Shown: positions 8,851 through 17,410 of the stretch, piece after piece
Layout of the letters: each line of letters begins with the position of its first letter
How positions within the stretch are numbered: position 1 is the stretch's first letter
Origin: Leeuwenhoekiella polynyae
Lineage (GTDB): Bacteria; Bacteroidota; Bacteroidia; Flavobacteriales; Flavobacteriaceae
Reading direction: 5' to 3' (one strand)
Length of the DNA: 64,000 nt
Assembly: GCF_042683665.1 (NCBI RefSeq)
Contig: NZ_JBHUOO010000010.1
Made by a program: the position numbers and the translations under genes
Notes under the pieces: model-generated
Seen by the model: only the letters and a program-made list of their open reading frames with translations
What the model was told of the DNA's origin: nothing
Databases searched by the model: none

Positions 8851-10908
8851 TTAATCGTTATAATTCCATCCCGGGTTTTGTGTAAGGCGGTTGTTTCTTT
8901 TAAGCTCTGTTAAACTTATAGGCCAAAACCACATTTTATCTGAGAAGGTGGTTTCTAATGCCCATACAGCAACGGGTTTATGAAAAAGATCGCGTTCTTC
9001 TTCACTCATAATAATATTGCAGCCATAAATAGGTAGAGCCTCTTCGACATCAGCATCCATCCATCGGCGTAAATCGTAATAGCGCTGACCTTCAGCTAAA
9101 AGTTCAATAAAACGTTCTTCTTTTAGTTGCTCTCTCAATGCATCTTTATCATTATAAACAGCCAGCGGATAATCTGGTACCCCACCGCGTATGCGTACTG
9201 GGTGTATTCCTCTTTGAAGTTCTGGAATTGTACGGGCTATAATGTGTGTGCCTCCATTCCAGGAAGGAATATTATATGACCCGTCTAACTCATTTAAAGC
9301 TTCGGCATACATAAGTAAAATATCTGCGTAGCGAATGGCAGGCTCAGGTTTGAAGACGATCTTATCAATGCTTCCACCTTCATATGTATCATTAGGATGA
9401 ACATATTTTTTGATACCAAAACCCGTTCTTAACCAGTATGCATTAGATGAATTGAATCCGTTGCCCTTGGGGTTATTGCGGTAATAAAAAACCTGCTGAT
9501 TGCGGTTACGTTCCTGAGATTCATTTAATAAAGACCAAAAACTCCCATTGTAAGCAACAGACGCATAAAAGCGAGGCTCCCGGTTTGCATATTGTAGTGA
9601 AACACCTGGCAATAACGGTTTAAACATACCGGCATCAACGTCCTCTTGTGTTACATAACCACTTGCACGCTCAGAGCCGTCCCCACGACCGATCTCGCTG
9701 TCCTTACCGGGTACATCTGTACCATCATTCATGGCATAAGCATCTACAACTTTTTGAGTTAATCCATGAGTATTCCACCCTGTTGCAGATCTTGGCAATT
9801 GGTGCGCAACCATATCTCTTATTGTTTCTGAGACCTGATTATTACCTCTGGTAAAAATCAATTCAGGATTTCCTGAGGGAGGTAAAGTCCCGTCAAAAAC
9901 TTGTGCATAGGATTTTTCAGGATCTATATTATCCCAACCCTCAGGCCAAGATTTTTCTGAAAAATTACCATCATCCGGAGGAATAACCGTTGCATCATCA
10001 CCTGTTTCCTGAACGGGCACAGTATACAGCTCATACACTCCTAGATCGATGACATCTTTTGCCGCGGCTGCTGCCTGAGCCCATTTTTCTTCTTGATAAT
10101 CTGATGCAAGTAATTTTTTACCCTCGTCATCCATTAATAAAGAGGCAAAATTAGAGTTGTTTCCGTTTGCTAGTGGACTAGCTGCGTAAATCAGGACTTT
10201 TGCCCGGGTTGCCAGGGCCGCTCCAACAGATGGTCTTGCAGAGCCATCCTGACCCCGAACCAGACCTAATGTTTGCATTTCTTGCGCAGCAAGAAGCATT
10301 TCACTACTTATAAAGGTGGTACACTCTTCGTAAGTGCTGCGCGGTACAGCCAGATCATCGTAACTATCTGCATAATCTAACCCTTCATCAGGTAGCAGTG
10401 GAATTGGGCCATATTTACGCAATAACAACCAGTATAAATAAGCTCGTGCAAAACGTGCTTGCCCTCTATAGTCTTCTATCTCTTCGGCAGACATTTCTTT
10501 ATTCATATAAATTTTATGAATAAAGGTCGATGCGTTACGAATACCACGGTAACATTGTGTCCAAGACTCTTGCTTGTCGTTTTCAGAATACTCTCCCATC
10601 TTAAACATGTTGTAGGAAAGCTCATTTTTAGACGGGTCGTAATCGCTATCGCGGTCTCCATAATACATATCGTCAGCAAAGTTGTGAGGAGTGATTCCCT
10701 TACTGGCCACATCTGCATTCATTCCTCTTAATTCTTCAAATACATTAGCCAGCCATTCTTCAGAATAAACCTTACTCTCAAATACCTTTTCTTCTGTTAA
10801 TCGATCTTTAAAATAGGTGCTAGAATCCAGGTAATCATCATTACAAGAAGTTATAAGACTAGTGCCGCATACGAATATCAGAACAGTATATACTATTTTT
10901 TTAATCAT
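8851..10908 (-). CDS. SusD/RagB family nutrient-binding outer-membrane lipoprotein
   Basis: 685 residues from the chosen ATG (MIKKIVYTVL), with lipobox SLITSC (Cys22). An in-frame ATG eight codons upstream would overlap the SusC stop and shift the signal peptide, so the later one is preferred. SusD hallmarks are visible: N-terminal helical TPR-like part with ARAYLYWLLLRKYGPIPLL, the C-terminal AIRYADILLMYAEALNE helix, and the KEERFIELLAEGQRYYDLRRW signature. Family members form the lid of the SusC transporter. Directly follows susC (10 nt) and precedes the DUF1735 gene. Confidence 0.95.
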   Translation of the reverse strand: MIKKIVYTVLIFVCGTSLITSCNDDYLDSSTYFKDRLTEEKVFESKVYSEEWLANVFEELRGMNADVASKGITPHNFADDMYYGDRDSDYDPSKNELSYNMFKMGEYSENDKQESWTQCYRGIRNASTFIHKIYMNKEMSAEEIEDYRGQARFARAYLYWLLLRKYGPIPLLPDEGLDYADSYDDLAVPRSTYEECTTFISSEMLLAAQEMQTLGLVRGQDGSARPSVGAALATRAKVLIYAASPLANGNNSNFASLLMDDEGKKLLASDYQEEKWAQAAAAAKDVIDLGVYELYTVPVQETGDDATVIPPDDGNFSEKSWPEGWDNIDPEKSYAQVFDGTLPPSGNPELIFTRGNNQVSETIRDMVAHQLPRSATGWNTHGLTQKVVDAYAMNDGTDVPGKDSEIGRGDGSERASGYVTQEDVDAGMFKPLLPGVSLQYANREPRFYASVAYNGSFWSLLNESQERNRNQQVFYYRNNPKGNGFNSSNAYWLRTGFGIKKYVHPNDTYEGGSIDKIVFKPEPAIRYADILLMYAEALNELDGSYNIPSWNGGTHIIARTIPELQRGIHPVRIRGGVPDYPLAVYNDKDALREQLKEERFIELLAEGQRYYDLRRWMDADVEEALPIYGCNIIMSEEERDLFHKPVAVWALETTFSDKMWFWPISLTELKRNNRLTQNPGWNYND

Positions 10909-10918
10909 CTTTTTAAGT

Positions 10919-13900
10919 TTACAGGTTAACACTAATTCCCATGGTTATAGATTTTATTGGAGGATAGTCTTCTCCTCGCGGCGTGGCCAATTCTGGATCC
11001 CAAAGTTTGAACTTAGACCACGTCACTAAATTGGTCCCCACCAGATATAAGCGGAGGTTTTGAACTCCAATTCTGGCAGTAATACTTTCAGGAAGTTGAT
11101 AGCCAAAATCAATAGTTTTAAGACGTAGATATCTGCCGTCTCTTAACCAAAATGTAGATTCTCTAAAGTTGTTAGGATTTGGGCCAAAACTCAATCTAGG
11201 ATAGGAAGCATTAGGATCTTCTGTTGAAGGATCACCAGAAATATCTGCAGATATCCAGCGGTTATCTCCCATAACCCCTTTCATCACCTGTCCCCACTCT
11301 CCTTCGCTAAATGCATGAACCGTTTTTCCGTAGGTAGAAAATGTAGATTTACCCGCTCCTTGAAAGTGTACACCTAAACCAAAACCTTTCCAGTTAGCAG
11401 AAGCTCCTAAACCGTAGATTAGATTGGGACGTCTAGTAGCACCTATAGCAACGCGGTCACCATCATTTACAACACCGTCACCATTTACATCTTTATACTT
11501 TATATCTCCGGGCTGGTACACTCCAAAAGTTTGGGTAGGACTGTTTCGTATATCGTCATAATCTTTAAACAGCCCCAAAGCAATTAAACCTCTGGACTGA
11601 TCTACGCGGAAGCCTTCTTGGTTCTGATAGGCGTAGACATTATTTTCTTCATCGCGTTCTAAAATCTCATTCTTACTGTAGGTGATGTTACTACGGGCAG
11701 TAAGGGTAACTTCTCCCAGCTGTTTCCGGTACTGAAAACGACCGTCAAAACCTTGTGATTTTACAATACCTACGTTTGCTCTAGGCGTACTTTCTAACCC
11801 GACCATAGCCGGTAAAAAGTTTCTGGTCATATAAATACCTGAGCGCTCTTCTTTAAAGAAATCTAAGTTTGCTGTAACCCCTCGGGTTTCGATATCAAAA
11901 CCAAGATTTTGTTTTGTAGCCACCTCCCAAGTAACATAAGATGAAGCTACCTGTGAGTAGATGATTCCGCCATAATACCTGTCTGAACCATAATCTGCCC
12001 ATTGATAACCCCCGGTGGGCTCGAGAGGTTGAATGAGATTACCCTCATTATCCCGACGAAATAGTTCTGAAATGGTATATAAATAAGGGAAACGTTCTCC
12101 TCCCGCTAACTGGTCGTTACCTGCTTTACCATAAGAATACCTAATCTTAAAAAGGTTGATCCAACTCAAATGATCTTTTACAAATTTTTCTCCGGCAATA
12201 TTCCAAGCAAATGAAATCGCTGGAAAAAAACCATACTGCTGTCCCGGTGCAAAATTCTCAGAACCGGTATAACCAAAATTAAAATTTACCATATATCGTT
12301 CATTCCAATTGTAAAGAAGTCGTCCCGCTAGAGCCTGATTTCTTCTGGAAATCCCGTTCTTAATATCCGTACCAAGATCTACGGTTTGTATAAAGGCATC
12401 ACGAGTAAATCGCAATGCTCCACCCACATTATGATTACCAAAACTACGGTCATAATTAACCATCAGATCATAAAACTCAAGTCTGTTACCGGCTGAATTA
12501 CCCGATTGAGTAAGTTCACTTGGAGGTGAAACTTGAGTAAATACCAGGTCTCCGTTTGCATCACGCGCCCTTGCAGCACGCCATTGCTCTGGCCACTTGC
12601 GACGTTGTATGTTATTTATATTCTCGATGTCATAGCCCACGATACCACGCATACGAAGTCCTCGCGTAATAAAATTAAAATCCTGTTCTATGGTAACGTT
12701 AGTTTGTACCTTATTAACCCAGTTCTCATTAAACCCCGTTTGAGTTGCCATAACCCAAGGGTTGGTCTGGTTTCCCGTTCCTATTGAAGGTACATAACCG
12801 TTTGAATACAATACCGGTGTACGTATGGGTGAATACCCAAACAGGGAGCCCCAGAAATCAACATCACCCAATCCCGGGCTGTTTCGTTTACTTATAGAAC
12901 CTGCCACACCTACTTTTGCAATCGTTGTAGGAGTGATATTAAAATCTGCGTTAAGGCGATAGTTCCAGCGTTTGTAATTGGCATTGGTATCGTAATCATC
13001 TTTTAGTGATTCATCTATTTTATACATTCCACCTTCATTAATATAACTTCCTGAAACGTAAAATCTAGAAGTTGGCCCTCCACCACTCATATTTAAATTT
13101 GCACGATACGTCATCGAGCCATCGCGTAGCAGTTGATCTTTCCAATCTACATTAGGATATAGATCAGGGTCTAAACCCAATCGTAAAATTTCTAGTTCTT
13201 CAGGTTGATATATAGGACCTTCATTACGCGTAATACGTGCTTCGTTTAACAAATTTGCATAGGTTATACCATCTTCAAAATCTGGTGTAATCGTACGTGT
13301 ATTGTAAATAAATTCATCTTTAAAATTGATCTGAATTTTACCATCGCTACCTCTCTTTGTTGTAATTAATATAACACCATTTGCCCCTCGTGAACCGTAC
13401 ATTGCAGTTTCAGCTGCATCCTTTAAGACGGTAATAGACTTTACATCTTCAATATTCAGCTCATTTAAATCACGTTCAATATTATCTATTAAAACCAACG
13501 GACTACTGCCTCCACCAAAAGTAGAAATCCCACGAATCCAGAATTCTGAAATATTTCTACCGGGTTGTCCAGATTGAATCATTCCCATTACACCAGGTAC
13601 ATTACCAGCTAGCGCATTTGATACACTAGAAGTTGGGTTTGTTTTCATATCTTCCATATCAACGGTTGAAACTGCACCGGTTAAGGAAACCTTCTTTTGC
13701 CTACCAAAACCTACAACAACAACCTCTTCCAGACTGTCTGCATCTTCTTTTAAAATTATATTCAGATTGGTTTTACCATTTACAGGAATTTCTTGCGTAG
13801 CAAAGCCAACATACGAAATGACTAAAATGGCATCTTGATTTTTAACTTTAAGGGAGAACTTTCCGTCAAAATCAGTTATAACACCATTGACCGTACCTTT

Positions 13901-14380
13901 TTCAAGAATACTTGCGCCAGGAAGTGGTACGTTGTCGAGAGCAGTGATTACCTGACCTTTTATCTCAATCTCTTGGATATTAGTTTTTGAAACTGGTTTT
14001 TCCTCTATAATTTCATTGATTTTCTTAATGGTAATAATGTGATCTGAACTAATATCGAAATCAAGATCACCTTTATTAATAAAACGTTTTAGTAAATTCT
14101 CAATATTAAACTCTCCTTTTCGTAATTGTATTTTGGGCGTATTTTTAAAAGAGTTTATAGAATATATAAACCTGTAATCAGTCTGCTCTCTAATCATATG
14201 AAATACTTCATTAATAGTCACCACCTGATCTTTGGAGATGGTGATTTTATCCTGAGAGTATGAAGATTTTGGCGATAAGCCAAACGCAGTAATGCACAGT
14301 AAAAAAATAAATGTTTTCATAAGTAACAGCAGCAATTTCTTTGGATAGGAGAATTGCGAACGGGGTAATTTAATTTTCAT
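10919..14380 (-). CDS. SusC/RagA TonB-dependent transporter with STN signalling domain
   Basis: 1153 residues. After a long signal region (to about residue 43, SSYSQ) comes an STN (secretin/TonB short N-terminal) domain (about 44-118). A carboxypeptidase-regulatory-like domain follows (about 139-212, GTVNGVITDFDGKFSL). The SusC plug comes next (about 228-345, VVVGFGRQKKVSLTGAVSTV and YGSRGANGVILITTKRG), then the 22-strand barrel. The STN domain is what contacts FecR-type anti-sigma factors, and the fecR/sigma genes lie immediately upstream. The protein is therefore both importer and surface signal transducer. The 94 nt before its start contain a strong hairpin (14424-14472). Substrate not deducible from the sequence. 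Confidence 0.96.
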   Translation of the reverse strand: MKIKLPRSQFSYPKKLLLLLMKTFIFLLCITAFGLSPKSSYSQDKITISKDQVVTINEVFHMIREQTDYRFIYSINSFKNTPKIQLRKGEFNIENLLKRFINKGDLDFDISSDHIITIKKINEIIEEKPVSKTNIQEIEIKGQVITALDNVPLPGASILEKGTVNGVITDFDGKFSLKVKNQDAILVISYVGFATQEIPVNGKTNLNIILKEDADSLEEVVVVGFGRQKKVSLTGAVSTVDMEDMKTNPTSSVSNALAGNVPGVMGMIQSGQPGRNISEFWIRGISTFGGGSSPLVLIDNIERDLNELNIEDVKSITVLKDAAETAMYGSRGANGVILITTKRGSDGKIQINFKDEFIYNTRTITPDFEDGITYANLLNEARITRNEGPIYQPEELEILRLGLDPDLYPNVDWKDQLLRDGSMTYRANLNMSGGGPTSRFYVSGSYINEGGMYKIDESLKDDYDTNANYKRWNYRLNADFNITPTTIAKVGVAGSISKRNSPGLGDVDFWGSLFGYSPIRTPVLYSNGYVPSIGTGNQTNPWVMATQTGFNENWVNKVQTNVTIEQDFNFITRGLRMRGIVGYDIENINNIQRRKWPEQWRAARARDANGDLVFTQVSPPSELTQSGNSAGNRLEFYDLMVNYDRSFGNHNVGGALRFTRDAFIQTVDLGTDIKNGISRRNQALAGRLLYNWNERYMVNFNFGYTGSENFAPGQQYGFFPAISFAWNIAGEKFVKDHLSWINLFKIRYSYGKAGNDQLAGGERFPYLYTISELFRRDNEGNLIQPLEPTGGYQWADYGSDRYYGGIIYSQVASSYVTWEVATKQNLGFDIETRGVTANLDFFKEERSGIYMTRNFLPAMVGLESTPRANVGIVKSQGFDGRFQYRKQLGEVTLTARSNITYSKNEILERDEENNVYAYQNQEGFRVDQSRGLIALGLFKDYDDIRNSPTQTFGVYQPGDIKYKDVNGDGVVNDGDRVAIGATRRPNLIYGLGASANWKGFGLGVHFQGAGKSTFSTYGKTVHAFSEGEWGQVMKGVMGDNRWISADISGDPSTEDPNASYPRLSFGPNPNNFRESTFWLRDGRYLRLKTIDFGYQLPESITARIGVQNLRLYLVGTNLVTWSKFKLWDPELATPRGEDYPPIKSITMGISVNL

Positions 14381-14423
14381 AAATTTGTTAGGTATTTGTT
14401 AGTGAATATCTAATATTAATACT

Positions 14424-14472
14424 TGAGAGAGACGAAGTTGAGTCCATCGCCAAATGTTTGACTTCGTTCTCT
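14424..14472. promoter_or_regulatory. Hairpin between fecR and susC
   Basis: Arms gacgaagt and acttcgt, flanked by gaga/tctc, fold a stem in the fecR-susC gap. On the minus (coding) strand there is no U-tract after it. On the plus strand it is followed by TTTTTT. It may act as a partial terminator, an mRNA stabiliser or a processing site separating low fecR from high susC expression. Confidence 0.45.
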
Positions 14473-14475
14473 TTT

Positions 14476-15636
14476 TTATTCTATTGCAATTTCATTTTTT
14501 TCAATTTTGTAGTTATTAATTATTCCTAAGTTCTTTATCTGCAACAGTATTTGATCGATATCTTGATTCTTACTCAGAATTCCTACAAATTTTTCTTGCC
14601 GCACATTTTCATTTAAAAAATTGAATTTTACATCGTACCATCGAGAAAGTACTTTGGTTATTTCTAGGAGGGATTTATTGTCAAAACTAAAAATTCCTTC
14701 TTTCCACGAAGTTTCATTATAAATATCAATCGATTTCGTTATGATCCTATTGTTATTTACATCATATTTTGCTTGTTGACCCGGCTCAAGAATCTGTTCT
14801 ATTTCTTCAACATTTAATTTTATTTTCCCTACTACCAAAGTGGTAAGAACATCTGCATCATCATTGTAGGCTTTAATATTAAATTCAGTTCCCAAAACTT
14901 CTACTTTCTGATCACTGTTATAAACTATAAAAGATGCTCCCTCGTGTTTTGTAGCTGATGATACATCAAAATAGGCCTCTCCATACTCCAGTTCTACCTC
15001 GCGAGAATTTCTTGCTTTAAATTGAGTAGGATATTTTAAACGACTATCAGAATTGAGCCAAACTTTTGTACCATCTGATAAAATGATTGAAAATTTTCCT
15101 CCTCTCGGCACCGTTAAATAGTGATAGGCAATTTCTTTACTCTCCTTACTATCTTTGGTATCTGTTAAATATTCAAGTAAGGTTCCATTAGTTAAATAGC
15201 CACTTTTTTGAAATATTTCTTTTGCTCCAAGCTGTATTTCAGATCCATCTTCCAAGGTTAATGTGGCTTTATCTGTTCCTACTTTTATCTCTTTTGAAGA
15301 TGTAGATGCACTATTAACTATATAGTTACCATACTGAAAACCGACTATTAAAATTAAAACTACAAGAATAGCTGCCGCATATCTACTGAATAACCTACGT
15401 TTTTGAATATGCCGCAATCTTTTGCGTTTATCAATTGAGGTTAATAAGTTTTGTAAAGCCAGATCTGTATTGGGGTTATTAATACTGTATGTAATCGTGT
15501 AATAATCTTTTATAAAAGATTCTAATTCTTGTTTATTAGAAGGCTTTTCTATCCAATCAGACAATGATCTCAAATCTTCCTGAGAGGCTGTATTTGTTAA
15601 ATATCTTATTAAAGTTTGTTCTATTTTACTCTCCAT
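14476..15636 (-). CDS. FecR-family anti-sigma factor
   Basis: 386 residues. A cytoplasmic N-terminal sigma-binding part (about 1-80) has the SDWIEKPSNKQELESF helix typical of Bacteroidota FecR. A single membrane segment lies at about 86-103. A periplasmic FecR domain (about 165-275) includes VPRGGKFSIILSDGTKVWLN, and a C-terminal DUF4974-like domain (about 305-384, SLLEITKVLSRWYDVKF) contacts the STN domain of SusC. It is transcribed divergently from the sigma factor and upstream of susC. By family knowledge it holds the sigma factor until the loaded transporter signals. Confidence 0.95.
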   Translation of the reverse strand: MESKIEQTLIRYLTNTASQEDLRSLSDWIEKPSNKQELESFIKDYYTITYSINNPNTDLALQNLLTSIDKRKRLRHIQKRRLFSRYAAAILVVLILIVGFQYGNYIVNSASTSSKEIKVGTDKATLTLEDGSEIQLGAKEIFQKSGYLTNGTLLEYLTDTKDSKESKEIAYHYLTVPRGGKFSIILSDGTKVWLNSDSRLKYPTQFKARNSREVELEYGEAYFDVSSATKHEGASFIVYNSDQKVEVLGTEFNIKAYNDDADVLTTLVVGKIKLNVEEIEQILEPGQQAKYDVNNNRIITKSIDIYNETSWKEGIFSFDNKSLLEITKVLSRWYDVKFNFLNENVRQEKFVGILSKNQDIDQILLQIKNLGIINNYKIEKNEIAIE

Positions 15637-15774
15637 CTTTTTTGCTAATCTATACTAGTAATACAATTGAAATAATCTACACCCTTGCTTTGGTTAACAT
15701 TTTTTTTAATTTTTATTATAATTTTTTTAATATTAAACAATTAAACGTGTGTTTTTTTAACTATATAGCACCTT
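15637..15774. promoter_or_regulatory. Divergent fecR / sigma-factor intergenic promoter region
   Basis: 138 nt of very AT-rich sequence between divergent starts must hold promoters in both directions. No unambiguous TAnnTTTG element is visible. A sigma-specific promoter is possible but not identifiable by eye. Confidence 0.45.
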
Positions 15775-16350
15775 ATGTATAACGACAACCTGACTTTAAT
15801 AAAACGTCTACAGAATGGAGAAGAAGCTGGTTATGCATTGCTTTTAAAACTTTATCATAAAAAATTGTTTGCTTATGTATATACATTTACGCATAACCAT
15901 GCTCTCACAGAAGACATTATTCAAAATGTATTTTTAAAACTATGGGAGTACAGAAGTAGACTTAATCCTGAATATTCCATTAAGAACTTTCTGTATAAAA
16001 GCTGCTACAATGAGTTTATAAACTACTATAAAAAAAATAATCACTTAACTCCTTTTGACAAGGTGTACCTAAATACAGTTGAATCTGTAGTACATAACAA
16101 TGATATAGATATCCTCGAGAGAAAAAAGGAGATCATTTTTGAGGGGGTTTCATTATTGCCCGAAAAATGTGCTGAGATCTTTATGCTTAGTAAAAAAGAT
16201 GGTTTATCTAATACTGAAATTGCTGATTATCTTAAAATTTCAAAAAAGACGGTAGAAGGTCATTTAACTAAGGCATATTCTATATTGAGAGAACAATTGG
16301 GAGCTAAACTTATGAGCATCTTTTTCCTGCTGTTTAAAAAGCTTAAATAA
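15775..16350 (+). CDS. ECF-type RNA polymerase sigma factor
   Basis: 191 residues. Region 2 carries LTEDIIQNVFLKLWEYR (the -10 melting/core-binding helix), and region 4 carries LSNTEIADYLKISKKTVEGHLTKAY (two overlapping helix-turn-helix pieces) for -35 recognition. Size and motifs fit the Bacteroidota RpoE-like ECF group that pairs with FecR. Divergent from fecR. It probably drives the susC-susD operon when released. The C-terminal LMSIFFLLFKKLK is hydrophobic, a common feature of this group. Confidence 0.95.
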   Translation: MYNDNLTLIKRLQNGEEAGYALLLKLYHKKLFAYVYTFTHNHALTEDIIQNVFLKLWEYRSRLNPEYSIKNFLYKSCYNEFINYYKKNNHLTPFDKVYLNTVESVVHNNDIDILERKKEIIFEGVSLLPEKCAEIFMLSKKDGLSNTEIADYLKISKKTVEGHLTKAYSILREQLGAKLMSIFFLLFKKLK

Positions 16351-16458
16351 ATAGAAAATAGAATTACAACATTAAACTGGACAGAGAGTTGCGTGAATAG
16401 TATGGCATATGAAGTAACCATAACCATATTTAAGATTGAAAAATCAATCAAACAAAAA

Positions 16459-16975
16459 CTAAATTGACCAGAAATGAGTATTGATTTGAGTATTCAGTCT
16501 ATCCAAAGAGGAATTGAAGTCTTCGATTTTTTGTAATTCTACCTTAGTTAAATATTCTCTCCTGTTTTTTTGAAATGAAGTTTTAAACCGAATAAAAGGA
16601 TCTTTTGAAACTTCATTGTGATACTCAAAAAGCTCTGTTAAGGTTTTGAATAATCTATCTTCCCCTAGAAATTTGGACCGTATAGCCTGTGCAGTAATAA
16701 ACTTGTTTTCACTCAACATATCTTCATAAGCTTGGTAAACCTTACAGCGAATTTGCTCTAGGTATTTATTCACTAATCGGGCTTGCTCTCTTGTACCTTT
16801 AATGATTCCACGTTCAGAATAAATCCCATTCAGCAATTGCAATTCGCCTTTGTAGACTAAAATTTGCTCGTTTACCATCTACAGTGATGCGAGCATAGAT
16901 TGGAACGTGCTCATTTTTAATCCGTGAGGTGTTAACCCAAAAAATCAGGCTAAATGTTGACCGGGTCTTCATCAT
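16459..16975 (-). pseudogene. Broken tyrosine recombinase (integrase), N-terminal arm and SAM-like parts only
   Basis: From the ATG at 16975 the frame reads MMKTRSTFSLIFWVN, then IKNEHVPIYARITVDGKRAN, which is the arm DNA-binding domain of Bacteroidota phage-type integrases. It stops soon after AIAEWDLF. The next frame (about 16840 down to 16459) continues with GIYSERGIIKGTREQARLVN and VYQAYEDMLSENKFITAQAI, the core-binding SAM-like region, then ends at a stop. So there is one frameshift, and the entire catalytic domain with the R-H-R-Y residues is missing. It lies about 230 nt from the 3' end of tRNA-Arg, the classical site for such elements. Confidence 0.8.
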
Positions 16976-17051
16976 TTTTCGTCTTTAATTACACAATTTT
17001 AAAGACGAAAGTCAAACTATAACATATTAAATATAAGCATTTTAAATGCTT

Positions 17052-17093
17052 ATTCGGTCAACACTTTTTATTATTTAAAACTGTTGACCGAAT
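17052..17093. repeat. 12-bp perfect inverted repeat with extra TGTTGAC copies
   Basis: attcggtcaaca (17052-17063) and tgttgaccgaat (17082-17093) are exact reverse complements around an AT-rich 18-nt centre. A further tgttgac follows at 17094-17100, and another tgttgacc lies at 16955-16962 inside the start of the integrase relic. Probably a protein-binding site array of the lost element. Confidence 0.6.
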
Positions 17094-17146
17094 TGTTGAC
17101 ATTTTATAGCAAATACGATCAAATTTTATGAATACCACAAAAACAT

Positions 17147-17180
17147 AAAACCCTGTAAATTAGATGATTTACAGGGTTTT
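17147..17180 (-). terminator. Hairpin terminator after tRNA-Arg
   Basis: Perfect 10-bp stem (ccctgtaaat / atttacaggg, 6-nt loop) flanked by AAAA and TTTT, so it can work in both directions. It lies about 25 nt beyond the 3' end of the tRNA. Confidence 0.8.
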
Positions 17181-17204
17181 GATTTAGTTTATAAGCTAAA
17201 TTTG

Positions 17205-17278
17205 TGATCGCAGCAGGATTCGAACCTGCGACCGTCTGCTTAGAAGGCAGATGCTCTATCCAACTGAGCTATGCGACC
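17205..17278 (-). tRNA. tRNA-Arg (anticodon TCT)
   Basis: The minus strand folds into a full cloverleaf. The acceptor is GGTCGCA paired with TGCGATC, with discriminator A. The D-arm is GCTC/GAGC, the anticodon stem is TCTGC/GCAGA with loop CTTCTAA, and the T-arm is GCAGG/CCTGC with TTCGAAT. CCA is not encoded. The 3' end faces the integrase relic, as expected if the tRNA was an attachment site. Confidence 0.95.
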
Positions 17279-17291
17279 CTTTTTGCGGGTG

Positions 17292-17299
17292 CAAATATA
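17292..17299 (-). promoter_or_regulatory. -7 element of the tRNA-Arg promoter
   Basis: TATATTTG on the minus strand, followed by GCACCC, lies 13 nt before the mature tRNA 5' end. It matches TAnnTTTG. Confidence 0.6.
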
Positions 17300-17353
17300 A
17301 TGCTTTAACTAAAAAGTGAAAGCATTACTTGACAAAAAAATTAAAAATATACA

Positions 17354-17394
17354 ATTACAAAAGCCAGATCGTTAATAATCTGGCTCTTGTAATT
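17354..17394 (-). terminator. Terminator after the GT2 gene
   Basis: Stem AGCCAGAT/ATCTGGCT extended by ATTACAA/TTGTAAT, and on the minus strand followed by a T-rich run. It starts 16 nt past the GT2 stop. Confidence 0.8.
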
Positions 17395-17410
17395 AAAAAA
17401 ATATAAGAAA

